Below are positions 40,830 through 53,500 of a DNA stretch of 64,000 bases, piece after piece (position 1 is the first letter of the stretch; every line of letters begins with the position of its first letter). The stretch is from Agapetus fuscipes (Eukaryota; Arthropoda; Insecta; Trichoptera; Glossosomatidae), in contig OX637339.1 of NCBI GenBank assembly GCA_951799405.1, positions 12,772,001 to 12,836,000 of the forward strand. The letters are read 5' to 3'. The notes under the pieces were generated by a model. It was not told where the DNA came from and made no database searches. It saw only the letters and a list, made by a program, of their open reading frames with translations. Position numbers and translations under genes: made by a program.

Positions 40830-41650
40830 AAGTAAAGCGCATCTTCTTGAGGTTATGTTGATCCAATACAGATAGGCACATATTATCTTGTTTAACCATT
40901 TAAATAAATACTGACAAAAGCAAATAGTAATAGTAAGTAAATCAAAGAAAAAGAGATTAAGTAATTATTTTGGGGTTCTTTTGGCACAAAATTTATTGTT
41001 CCAAATTGTAATAAATATTGTCAAAAAATAGTAAACGACAAGAGTGAAAGTAAAGTAAGATGCGTTATCTTAAGATTCTTATAAATCAAGATATCACTTT
41101 AACTTTTTTTAATAATTAAGTACTTAATATAGTCAAAATGCAAGTTGTAAATAAATAGTTTTTTAGCGCAAACAGAAAGAAGGACGCATTATCTTGAGTA
41201 CCTACCAATGGTACCTACCTATCTTATAAAACTATCAAGTATTATGAAGAAATGCCGTAAACAAAATCGAATTTTATTTACTTATTTCTATTCATCTTGT
41301 TTAACTATTCCAATAAAAAAATTCTAAATAAAAGGAAATTATAAAAACAAATATTAATCATGAATATTATCTTAGAAATGTAATGACACGAAATATTTTG
41401 TTTGACTATTTAAATGAAGATTGTCAATAAAACGATATTCCATAGTAAAACGCATTGTCTCAACATATCCTTATGACACAACGTAAGAGTATGTATCTTG
41501 TTTATTTATTTATTCATATTGTGTTGTTAAATAAGAGATAGGAACACAAATACATATAAATCGCATTTATCTTGAGAATCTAATGACACGAGATATCTTG
41601 CGTAACTATTTTTTAAATATTGCGCGAATAAAAAAGTAAATAAATATTGA
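40830..41650. repeat. Decayed tandem array, ~110-bp period
   Basis: Blocks like 'cgcattatcttgag' recur near 40838, 41060, 41180, 41365, 41452 and 41560. 'tatcttgtttaactattt' recurs near 40888, 41295, 41398, 41488 and 41593, and 'attgtcaataaaa'-like blocks lie between them. Divergence is high and spacing varies, so the array is old. It is upstream of SP-B. Confidence 0.55.
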
Positions 41651-43030
41651 TAAATAGAAGTCAGTGTTTTACAGACAACACTCTCCTTCCACTTTCAATT
41701 TGAGACTAAAATATTATGATGAAAATCAGATTCTTAACACTGTTCAGACAAGATCAGTCTGCTAGTGAATTTTAAGTGAAAGCAAATGGGATTAATAAAT
41801 TTCAAACTGATTTATTTGGTGAGCATTTGTACCTCAAGAGCCCTTAGCGGGTTTGGGTGTCGTTATATAAAGCTTCAATTTCTAAGCACGGCCCAGTTGC
41901 TGTAAGGCTGGTTAGACTTTTGTGAACGGCACGGTTTTTTTTAATCCAGCAGAGCATATTTGAAAATCCTTTTTAGTAAGCAAGTAGGTACTTATAGGTA
42001 TAAAGATGGAGCACTCGTACTATAAAAAAATAGTTCACTTTTGACGATGTCATCCCTGTTTCAAGCAAAACAGGCAAGAGCGAAGAGCATATTTGAAGTA
42101 ATCATGTATATATTTTAGGAATCTAACTCACTACCTTCCTATTACGAGCTTAAAGCAGTACCCACTAGACTACAGACCGGTCTGCACTGCCCACGTCTGA
42201 AGCAACGTTAAATGTAATATTATTGTCAGCAAAATAAAACAAGTTTTTTTAAAAACAGACAAAGGTCATTATTGACAGTTGATTTGATTTTAAGGAACTG
42301 AATTTTTAGACGTTAACCCTTTCAAGCCCAAAATATTTAAAAAATATAGTGGACTCGCAACGGATGCTCTAAATTTTTAATTTTCTCGCGAGGAATCGAC
42401 ACAAATCTATGCACTTGGAGCCTTGATAACCAATAGCAAACTTTTCCTCAGCAACCCAGCCGTGTGACATATCACAATAACTTGTTGATCTAGGTATGTC
42501 CTTTATGAAACTGAAAAAAAAGCTTTTCAGACCGGCTGTAATCTTGTGGTTAGCGCTTCAAATTCGTAGAAGCTGGTGATTTCGATTCTCAATGGAGTAC
42601 AAACTAAATATTATTCACATTTCGAAAATGGTATTCGTTGGGTTAAAAAAATTATCTACCTTTATGTAAGACCGGTGCTTCACATCAGCTGGGCTTTGCT
42701 CGCAAAATTGCCGGTGACTACGACAAAAAAGCATGCAAAGGGCTCTTGAGGTGTGATTCTCATAAAGCAGTGCTCACCAAATGAAATGTCCTGAATTTTT
42801 TTTAAATTTGTAACTTACAGAAGTGCAAACCAGTTTGACAGGTCTTGTAAGAAGTAGAATAATAATTATGCAATACAGATTATTTTCTTGCAATAATAAT
42901 AATATTTGCTATGGTGGTATTTGTAGGAACGTGTTATTCTTTGTTTAATTAAATTATTGTGAATGAATTAAAAACAAATTAATTGACAGTGGGAAACATG
43001 CAAAACAAATAATTATTATTTATTATAATT
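41651..43030. other. SP-B/ZnF2 intergenic region with SINE-1 pieces
   Basis: No gene. SINE-1 pieces lie at ~41805-41960 and ~42130-42190 (reverse) and a longer plus-strand copy at 42523-42800 (head 'gaccggctgtaatcttgtgg', end 'gggctcttgaggtgtgattc'). Confidence 0.55.
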
Positions 43031-43419
43031 CAAGAAACCAGAGGCTTCCAAAGTGTTTCATACGCTGAGTGTCCACGAAAAATTAAATAAAAATTATTAG
43101 GGGTCCATGAAATGTAAATGAGGACCTTTGAAAGTGGATCTCATTCAATAAGCAAATAACTGCAGAAGAATATTTGACTTTAACAAATTTCATATAATTT
43201 TACGTACTACCTATAAGTTACAAAGGTGAAAGCTTATGTATACCTACCAAAGAAGTTAGACGTTCCCAAACTTCACTTCCAAAATGTTGTTGGTTCCGGT
43301 GGACCCCCTGAATATTATATCGGTTTCTATGATTTTTTATGATTTTTCGTAGACCCCCAGCTCTTACGAATTGTGGACCGCCATTTTTATGCCACGCCAA
43401 TATAGATAGATAAGATAAG

Positions 43420-43770
43420 ATATGACAAAATTTGTATAGCGCCTTTTATGACAGTGTGTCACTACAAAGGCGCTTGTCCGTATGATTGGACAAAGTCGAG
43501 GTGAGTCTCGAGACCTCTTTTAAATGGTCTCTCCATATCCAGTTCCCTCAGTGAGGCGGGAATAGCATTCCAAGTCATTGAAGCGGCTGCCTTGAATGCT
43601 CTGTCTCCAAAAACAGTGCGGGGCCTTCTTGCAGGGATGTCCAGGCAGCTGCTTCTTGATGCAGCTGACCTCAGTGTTTGTCTGCGTGAGGTTGTAGGTA
43701 GTAGCGACCGAGGTTGTAATAGAGACCCCCATCAAATATCCTGTGGATCCACCTCGACCACTTTGGGAAT
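43420..43770 (-). mobile_element. L2/CR1-like LINE 3' fragment
   Basis: The minus strand reads TVFGDRAFKAAASMTWNAIP and RPFKRGLETHLDFV before the '(a)aaggcgctatacaa' tail, a typical L2/CR1 C-terminus. The adjoining 43770-43800 has a twice-repeated 'cactttgggaatcactg'. Confidence 0.65.
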
Positions 43771-44299
43771 CACTGCCCACTTTGGGAATCACTGCTCTAA
43801 GCTATGCGTAGCTGTAAATTGACGTTAATGTGGCGTCAATAAAAGTCAACAGACTGCAAAAGGGACCTCCGGGACCAAAGACCCTCATTTGGTAGGTATA
43901 TAAAAATATTTCAACATATTTGTTTTACAAAAAGGACAACACAAAGTTCCCTCCAACAAGCGTCATAGACCTCCCGAACAGGTTTCCCAAGAAATAATAA
44001 TTTAAAAAGCCGCCAGTAATTGTTTTGACTCGCAATAAGTAAGTAGGTACCTATATAAGTTTATTTTAGTGAGCGCGTGGAAAGGGGGGGGGGGGTTGGG
44101 GTGTTGGGAGGCCCCCTGACTTTCTCGGCACCAAGGCCCCCCGTGGTCTTAATCCGGGACTGCCCGTAGTAATATGAGACTGAAAGAGGAAGGTGTTGGA
44201 TAGGCAGCAGGGGTTGCAGTTGATCAACGAGGCCAAAATACACACACTAGATGTTGTGCCATTACTAGTAACAACTTAAGGCGTGTTATAAAGCCAAAT

Positions 44300-44600
44300 A
44301 TGCCATTTTTGTTTCTTACACTTTATGATCTTAGCAAAACAGTTACAGTAATGAAAAAAATCAAGCATATTTATTAATTTTTTATCTTAATTATAAAGCT
44401 TGAACAAAATATATAACTTAAGAATTGCCAACACAAAAAAATATTTAAAAAAACGCGTTTTTTTACATTTTTAGCTTTTTTTTCGTGTGTGCTGTATTTT
44501 GGATTATTTTTTTTTGCTTTTTAATTATAGAACTATACATTGTTTAGGTTCCGTACTCAACATTTTTTTTATAATGTCAATAGTTTTTGAGTAAATATGG
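44300..44600 (+). repeat. Single-arm relative of the 26070-26718 foldback
   Basis: It shares the order 'gtttcttacactttatg', 'ttttttatcttaatta', 'ttgtattttggatta', 'ttaattatagaactatacat' and 'caatagtttttgagtaaata' with one foldback arm. No inverted partner follows. Confidence 0.6.
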
Positions 44601-44904
44601 AAAAACTGTGTTCTTTGATTTAATTAAAATTTAATTCATTAAGTAGTTTCAAGGGATAGAAATAGTGTTTTGGGGGTCTACAATAAGCAAAAAATAGGTA
44701 GGGGGCTCACGAGGCCCAATACTTTGGCAGCCTGTGGGTCAATTAATGAGCCTATTAATTTTTCTCATCTAATATTGCAAAACTCGTTTTTCTTGTTTTG
44801 ATTTAAATGTGAATGTTAGTAAAATTTAATTCCGTTGACACCTAGCTGTGAAATGACCGATATGGCTTGTTTTCATTGCCAAATATTCACTTTTGGTTTC
44901 AGTG

Positions 44905-47040
44905 ATATCTAATCTAATCTAAGTTGCAAATATATTATGTAACATTAAAGATTCACATTATACTTATGCATTTTCACAAGCAGACACGTATAAGTTCGCG
45001 CTTAAACATGCCACATGTGGACCTACAATATGGAAACCCGAATCTCAAATGAACATACACCCTGCAACTCCTGCCGACCTTCCCTGAAACAGGGGTAACA
45101 TTGGCAAAGTGAACCATTTTCTACAGCATGGGTGGTCATAGCCGCATACCAACTTATAAGTCAAGGAATATACACAACAGATTACATTTTTAAAATCAAT
45201 AAACAATAATATATATTTTTAAATATATCATAGAAGATATGAAGCACTTGACAGGAAGAGATAAGAATGAATGGGTAAAAGAGAATTTCAAGCTGAAAGA
45301 GGATGTGAAAGTAAAGGTTTAAAAGAATGTGATCAGATTTGTTTGGGCATGTTTGGAGGATGATGAAAGCCTAATGAATCCAACGAAATGTAAAAGGAAT
45401 AAGAGATTAGGAAAGGTGGAGATAAGAATGGCTTTATCAGATTGATGAAATTGTGTAAGAATGGGTTGTTCAAAGTGAATTTAAAAGAAGGAATTGTATG
45501 AAAAATGTGATGGATTTGAATAAATTTACAATATATGCAAGGATTGGAAGAAATGGAGGTAACTCTTCAGAGTCTCTAGTTACTCCAAGCAGAATGGCGA
45601 CAGAGTTACAATCCATTTTTACACAGTGAAAGAAAAGGAAGAAAACGTGTTGAAAAGGAAATGGATGTGAATGAATTGAGAGAAGTATGGAAGGCTAGGC
45701 TAAAAAGAAAATAAAACAAGATATGAAATAATAATTTACTAGCCTTCGTTAGCTAGGGTTGGTATGTAACTTACCCTGTAAAAATCAGTTAACTTTTTCA
45801 ATTTGTTTGTGTGTGCCATGGTCTATTGAAGAAGGAGCTTCCAGACATTTTGCCCATGTCTGCGATGAAAGGATGATATTATGTTCATTTGAGGTTTTAG
45901 TTTTTTGTAAGTACACATTATTATTCCTTGACTTATAGGTTGGTATGATATGAGGCTTACCACCCATACTGAAAAAAATGGTTCACTTTGCCAATGTCAC
46001 CCCTGTATCAGGAAAAAATGGCAAAAATTGCAGGGCTTATGTTCATTTGAGGATTGGTTTTAATTTGTGAGTAGGCACGTACACATTCAGTATTTGCATA
46101 ACTTACACCTGTCTGTTTGTGGGCATGCATTTGATAAGAGTTTTGAATGTTTTTATCTTTGCCACTTAGATTGTAGATTATATACACATGCAGCATGCGT
46201 AAAGGCAAACTTATATGAGTCTGCTTGTAGGCATGTATTTAATATGAGTCTTAAATGTTAATATATTATCTTTGCATTTTGGATTATAGATAGATATAAA
46301 TAGTCGGTTTGAGAGCCAGCAATCTTCTTTTGAGTCTTGCAATATTAAAAAAAAGAAGCGATCAACATATTTTGGCTGTACCTACATAGCGGTAAAACCT
46401 GTTTTAAACACAGCTACACAATACCTATTATGTACTTAAATTTTAAATTGAATGTCAACCAAAGACCGAAAAAAATATTTAGTGTTAAATTAGACCGGTC
46501 TTTAGACTGTAGTATAATGGTTAACTGTACGGACTCATAAAGCGAAGGTCTTGAGCTCAATTCCCGGTGGAGCACAAAAAAAACATTTCATATTTTTCTT
46601 CTTCGTTGCTTTGTTGCTCTTCGTTGGATTGTGAGTTCATTTACTTTCAGGTACCAAAAAGCCCGTCACAAAAGTTCATCCAGCCTCAATGCGACTGGGG
46701 CTTGCTTGTGCAATTTTTTATTTTTATAATTACCACCAGGTTTGCAGAAAGATCTTCACGTAGGATTCACACAAAAACAGCACTTCAATCTAATCTTATT
46801 TAAGTTGCAAAGATATGTAACATTGGGGAATCACATATGCATTCTCACAAGCAGACATGTTTAAGTTTGCACTTGCACATGCTGCATGTGAACCTACAAC
46901 AAAAAATTCAAATCTTAAGTGAACATACACCCTGCAACTTTTGCTGACCTTACCTGAAACAGGGGTGACATTGGCAAAGTAAACCAGTTTCTACAGCATG
47001 GGTGGTCAGCCCGTATACCAACCTATAAGTAAAGAGTAAA
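44905..47040. repeat. Cluster of RTE-a tails, an RTE-b remnant and SINE-1 upstream of ZnF2
   Basis: RTE-a tails lie at ~44905-45170 (-), ~45915-46290 (+) and ~46790-47040 (-). A decayed RTE-b 3' end lies on the plus strand at ~45255-45620 ('aatgggtaaaagagaattt', 'gaagaaatggaggtaactct', 'ggcgacagagttacaa'). A SINE-1 is at ~46497-46790 (+). No gene is seen; 47041-47537 is AT-rich and presumably contains the ZnF2 promoter, but no defined site is recognised. Confidence 0.65.
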
Positions 47041-47537
47041 CCTAATAAAACATACTGAAAAGTAGGTATTATAAAATATTTTTTGACGATTTTTTAATGT
47101 GTTTTAACAAAAGTGATCAACGCGTTTATGTTTTTTACATAATTAAGTACATACGTGCTTTTTTATATCTCTGAGATTTTTTATCCTGAAAATATGATAT
47201 TTTTCATTGACTTATACTTAATCAATGAATTTTTTTTTTGTATACGCTGTGGTATTTCAGGTTTAATGGGTTTCTGTGCATAGATGGGTTTAATAATATT
47301 TTCCGTAATAAAAGAAAAAGACGAGCTTGAAATATTTTTCATACTGGCAGCTCTGCAACATTTACTTGAAAAAAGAAGAAGAATTTACTTTTACAAATGT
47401 CAAATAATTTGCTTTGAGCGTAAACATATAAGAAATTAATTTATTATTAAATATTGAATAAAACCTAGTCAAGTGAGATTAATTAATGATAATTTAAGTA
47501 ATCAGGTTGCTTTTTATACCATTTAAACAGAAATAAA

Positions 47538-50500
47538 ATGGATATTAAAAACAACTCTTCGTTGTTGAAAATGTGTCGATCCTGTTTGAAGAGTATTGGA
47601 ACAATTTCCTTATTTAAAAAAGAGGAGAACCTCTTTATATCCCAAATTTTGCTATTATGCACCTCCGTCAAGGTAAGTCCATAGACTTAGCACAAATTTT
47701 AAATTTAACTTTTTTCTCCGCAGGAAAACAACAATTGTATTGGACTACTGTCCTTAGCAACTAAGAACAAAATATACCTATATAAAATAATACAACCAAT
47801 AAATAATAATATAAATGCATAATTTTCCCTCCCAACCCGGCAGTGTGACGTTCCAATTAATTGCATAGTATATTTTAAACCTGTTCCTTGGGCGAGGTAG
47901 ATACAATGTAAGATGTGTAAACTGACTGTTTTGGTTGATCGCCCGTCGTTCCCTCTCATAGAGGGCGCTAGTGTTTCCGACAGGAGCAAGCTTATTGGCT
48001 GCCGAAAAAGCCATGTGCCCATTGGTACACGCCATAATAACTAGGATCAGCTGTTTCTCCTTTGCTCAGGAGCTGCGTATAGTGGCAGATGACGAACTAT
48101 AATTGTAGGGCGGACAAGCAGTCAACAATCACTATGCCGCATCATACTAGTTTCATACCTATACACATCCACCTTGTCTTTGGTACACATGCGGCATGTT
48201 GAAATGCAAACTTACACGTGTCTGCTTACAAATGTTAATATATCTTTGTTTAGACTTACCTTAAAGACAGATTTTAGATCACTGTACTTCCATTGTTATT
48301 TCAGGTTTCAAAAGAAGATCTTGGTCCTTTGCAGCTTTGCAGTGTCTGTATGCATCGCCTTAAAGATGCCTTCATGTTGCGGAATCAATGCCAGGAAAGC
48401 GAAGCCAGGCTGAAGGAGTTATATATCATACAGCCAGGTCTGTTATTTTTTGCCGTGTAAACCTATAGAAACCTTTAATAAAATCCCTTCCACTTCATGT
48501 CATTTTGCATTCATTTGGTTTTATTGTGAACGACAGCATCTCTACTTCTTTCAAAAATCCTGTTTTTTTCCACCTATATCACTTGAACGTTTCTTTAGAC
48601 TCGACTTGGATGTGGCTAGGACACAATTTGGACATTACTGGAACCCAGACGCGTTTGAAGTGACTCGGACGCAATTTTTACTGACTTGACTTGGCGTATT
48701 TGAGACGTGACTTACAAGTGATTCTGATGGATTTAAGAGGTAATTGAGAAACAACTTGGATGTGACCGAAACACTAGTTCAATGCAGATTGTCAGTTGAT
48801 AAATAAATAAATTTTGAGCTATAGTAATCCTTTTTGAGCTGTTCTTTAAAACTCCGTTAAGATTGTACCCTGTATATTCTGTACCATTCTATTTGACAAA
48901 AAAAACACTTCATTTGTGTACTTTTTATGAAACGAATAATACTGATTAACACAGTTCACTGTATACATTATTGTTAGATTTTATCTAATGCAAAAATTTG
49001 TAAGAGGTAGTTCAAATATGAAGCAACACTCTTCTCTAGTTCTCTCTTGATGGCAGTGCCTTCAGAACTCTGACTACCGAGGTACCTACTACTGTCTTCA
49101 CTTGATTGATCCATCGTGTGGGAGATCTTCCTCTTCCTCTCTTTCCCTCCAAGCCGCCGATCAAAACCAGTGGTGTTATGCTATCTTAAATGTCACAAAC
49201 AACACCTCTGAAGAACCGAAGAATCCATTGTCTCCTGGCGAGATTCAAGTCATCCAAGCGCAACTCCCGATGAATGGACTCGTTGGTACGCAGCTGTCTA
49301 AGGGACTCTCGGAGCATGCGCCTCCAGCACTACATTTCAAAGGCGTCATTTTTTCTCCTTTTTGCTGCTTTTATGGTCCATGTGTCAGTAGCATAGAGAA
49401 AAATAGAGTGGACCAGACTCCTGACAAGCTTTACAGCCATTACACACTAAACACATTCTGCCTGGTTTTTCTATGATTTCTGGCTCCGGGCCGAAAGTCA
49501 ACAGTGTATGGAGATGTATGAAAGCTTTCTCACTGTTTGTCCGTTAATCCATAGACAATCCGGGCAGAATGTGTTTTATCTGAAAAGACCCTTATGGTGG
49601 TGGTATTACTTACACCCTGGTCTTTCCAGGTTTTGTTCAGCTAAATACATGACACTTTTGGCAATGACAATATGACATCTGAACACTCTCAAATTAACAA
49701 GCAATAAAACTGAATAGAGTTTTTATGTGGTTACAGAAATTAAAATGGAGGCATTTGAGAATTCCGTTGATGATCATGAGGAGAAAAGTTCAGATTGTGA
49801 GCTGCCCCATGCAGACTACTTGTCTGCTCATTCCGGCGATGAAGATGATAAAAGTCTGTTGGACATAAAACACAATCATGATGGAATTTTCTACAAAACG
49901 TCTACTAGGAAATCTGTAAGCATCTCAAACACAAAATATTAGGTTGTTAATATATTTGTAAGATTATTTGTTAAAAATGCTAAATGAAAAGTTCACCTAC
50001 TTGAGAAGTATTGCTATTATGATAGGTAGATAGAAATTTAAATAGCATGGTCGAGCGTGAACAGCTGATTTCACTGTGAATGACCTCCATACAATTTATA
50101 TATAAAAATTATAGTTATAAGCAAAAAAATCTGATGTAGGCACTACATCAATTTGGAGACATACTAATAAAATGTCTTCTAGGATCTGGAAGAATACTGT
50201 GTATGTTCCTGCACAAACCATTACAGTTTCGGTAGTCAACCCCATTTCAACATATTACTTTTATTTGATATTATGGATTTGGAACTTTTTCAGGAAAGAT
50301 GTTCCAAATTAGTTTTTTTTCAGCGATTAAAAAACACACAGGTGTCCTTAGAAACCAATAACAAAATATTAGTTAGCCTTTGTATGGCATCACAACCTTT
50401 TGTCTGTGCCGACCTCATTGAATAGATTTTTTTTTCAGAGATCCTATGAAGTGTTCTTAAATGACCACAAACACAGAAAAAATAGAAGATCAATGCGCGA

Positions 50501-53500
50501 TAGAGTTGCAGGACACAGCGATACTGAGAGTAAACTGGAAATCAAAATATGTGAAAAGAACATTAAGGTAATTTCCAAAAATATATCTTGTATTTTTAAC
50601 AGACCTGTCTCTAGACCTATCAGTAAACAATTAACCAACTAACCAGTAACACCAGAAAACTGTCTGGTCGATAGCTTACGTTCCATGTCACATGGCTAGG
50701 GTTCAACCCCCACCAAGGGTGACAGAAATGATTTCTCGATCCAGTAATTATTTCAAAACACCGGCAAGGTTTACTCAGCCTTCACAAGATGGGAAACCTA
50801 TACTTTAAATAAATAAGTTACCTTAAAGCCGTCCCCTTTGAGTGTGAAAATAAATAGGTACCTATCATTTGTCACACACGACCACTTTAGGGAAAGAATA
50901 TTAAGTTCAGTTTAGATGATTTATTTGTATTCTTAGTCTAAATTATGTTGACTAAAATTAAAACTTTGATGTTTCAATTGATTTTTTACAGGCTTTACAT
51001 AAAAATGACACAAGTAAAAAAGTCAAGAAAAAGAACAGGATACTCGCAAAACAAGTAAGACTTGATATAATAATAATCTATGTTGCAAAGATATACTAAC
51101 ATTCAAGATTCATATTCAGTGCATGCCCACAAACAGACAAGTGGTTTGCTCGTACAAATGCTGCATATGTACTTACAAATTAAATATATTTTAACAAATG
51201 AAAAGCAAAATTCCTCGTAATTAGGGAAAAATATTTAGTAAACAACAGTTAAATTTTTAAATTTGGATAATTTTTCCCATAGGGCATAGACTAAAGAGCA
51301 CTATGATTTTTATGTCAGGTAAATTGAGCGCCATAAAATTCAACATAAAAATATGGCCTAAAATTAAGTAAAAACTTTAATAATTATCATTATTGTTGGT
51401 GTATTTTTTCCAGCTGAAGTACTTCTGTGACGTGTGTCCCTACGCCGCCCCAGAGAGCTATCTGCTGAACCGACACATGAGGATACACACGGGAGAAAAA
51501 CCTTACAAGTGCGACCTCTGTGATGCACGGTCAGTATCTATATATTGTATATTATAATATGTCAATCTTCATAATTTCTTTGTTATCAACTAAGGAGTTC
51601 ACTCTCAGGAAAAAGCTAGTTAATATTTTGTTAGTGGTTGCTCAGGAACATAGTCACAAAGGCCTGAGCCATTTGACTGCCTAGAAAAGAACAAAGTTGC
51701 AGTATCCATTATAAGTCTTTGAGAATGATTGAAGAAAAAAACTCTTTTTGTTGGCACAAAAGTGAATTTTGTTTTTTTTTCTTGACGGGTTAACGTCACA
51801 CTTCTATGGAACTACTAAGTATTTATTCCAAGTCCACTGTGCTCTGATGATTGTAGTTTATTTTCAGATTCACAACAACGCAAGCCCGCCGCTTTCACCA
51901 GCAGTCCCACAATAAGATAGTCTGCGACGTGTGCGGCAAGCTGTTCAAGAACACGCAGACGCTGCACAACCATAAGAATGTGCACGTGGACACCAAGTCC
52001 TTCCAGTGCCACCTCTGCCTGGCGCTGTACTCCACCAACATGCAGCTCAACGTGCACGTCAAGAGGTCTCATAACCTCAATAAGCGCTACAAGAAGTTGC
52101 CGTGCCAGGTGAGCAATGGCTCAGTCATTTGCGATCAGTGCCTTTAGGATAAAACATTGCAGAAACTCACTTTGATTAAGTGAATAAAAAAAAATGTATA
52201 GAAACTAAATCACTCTCTAGGAGTGCGCTTCTCTTCAACACAGTCTGTAAAATCTTTTTTAATTCTATAAAAATGTATGACGGCCATAATTCTATTTTTT
52301 TTTGTAAGAAAATCCTGTGCAGGAGACTCCCTAAATTTCAGAGACTCTAGGGGTTTATGACACTTGTTGTAGTGCCGCAGAGGTGTTGTTAACGAGCTTG
52401 GTCATCGCTACAAAGCGCCAATACTCGAGCAAGACCCAGTTGCTGTAAGGCTGGATGGACCTTTTTAGTGACCGGTCTTTGGGAAAGGTTTTATGAATTT
52501 TTCAACCCAGCAAAGAGCATATTTGGAAATAAATGGTATATTTTTGTGCTCCGCCGGGATGTGAATCTACAAGTGCTGCCACTGAACTACGGACCGGTCA
52601 AAGAAATGCCAACGACACGCGGTGTTCCCAGGGGGTCACTCATCCAAGTACTGTCCGCGCCCAATGTTGCTTTAAAATTTGTAACTTCTATTTATTGTTC
52701 CAGATCTGCAATAGAATATTTGACTCCAAGTTCCTGAAGCTGCACATGCAGTCCCACTCTGATGACCCCGCAGAGAACACCTGCACCATCTGCCACACTG
52801 TCCTGAAGGGAGGGAAGTACTCGCTGAAGGCGCACATGCTGAGGCACACAGAGGGCAGGAAGTACATCTGCGACTGCTGCTCCAAGTCATTTAATGAGAA
52901 GGTAGACATCATCATTATAATAATATAAGGATGATTTACTTGGTGAGCGCTGTTTTTGTGTGAATCGCACCTCTAGAGCCCTCGGCAAGCTTAGTCGTCG
53001 CTTTAGAAAGCGCCAATTCTCAAGCAAAACCCAGTTGCTGTAGTGGATCTTTGGTGACTGGTCTTTGATAAAGTATATGAATTTTTCAACCCTCCGGAAA
53101 GCATATTTGAAAATATAAATGGTATATTTTTGTGCTCCGCTAGGATCCGAACCCACGACCTTCCGTTTAAGAGTCCAAAGTGTTACCACTAGACTACAGA
53201 CCGGTCATTGCTAGCACAAGAACCCGTTTTGGGTCTTGGTATTTTGCACAACCGTTGAGGATGAAATGTTCATCCTCAATGTATTGCAGAAGGGATGCCT
53301 CCTGAGGACATTAGCTACAACGCCAGCGAAACATTGAGAATAATGTAAGTTCTCCCCTAATGGTTTATCCAATATCCAAAAAGTGTTATGTACTTTTTAA
53401 AGTTAAAGACGTTGATGTGGTCCGGTAAATAAAAGCCAGCAGACTACATTACCTGGGTCTCATCCAGTGAATGGACTATCAAAGCCTGAAAAGATGGTTG

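Noticed and set aside
43030..44165. A further hAT element: ends 'ccactttgggaatcactg' near 43795 and 'cttaatccgggactg' near 44161
   Set aside because: Each looks like a hAT terminus, but no matching opposite end or 8-bp duplication could be found.
48174..48689. Separate small genes around ZnF2 exon 2
   Set aside because: The ORFs read through the exon in other frames or into the intron; only 48305-48437 has proper splice borders and phase.
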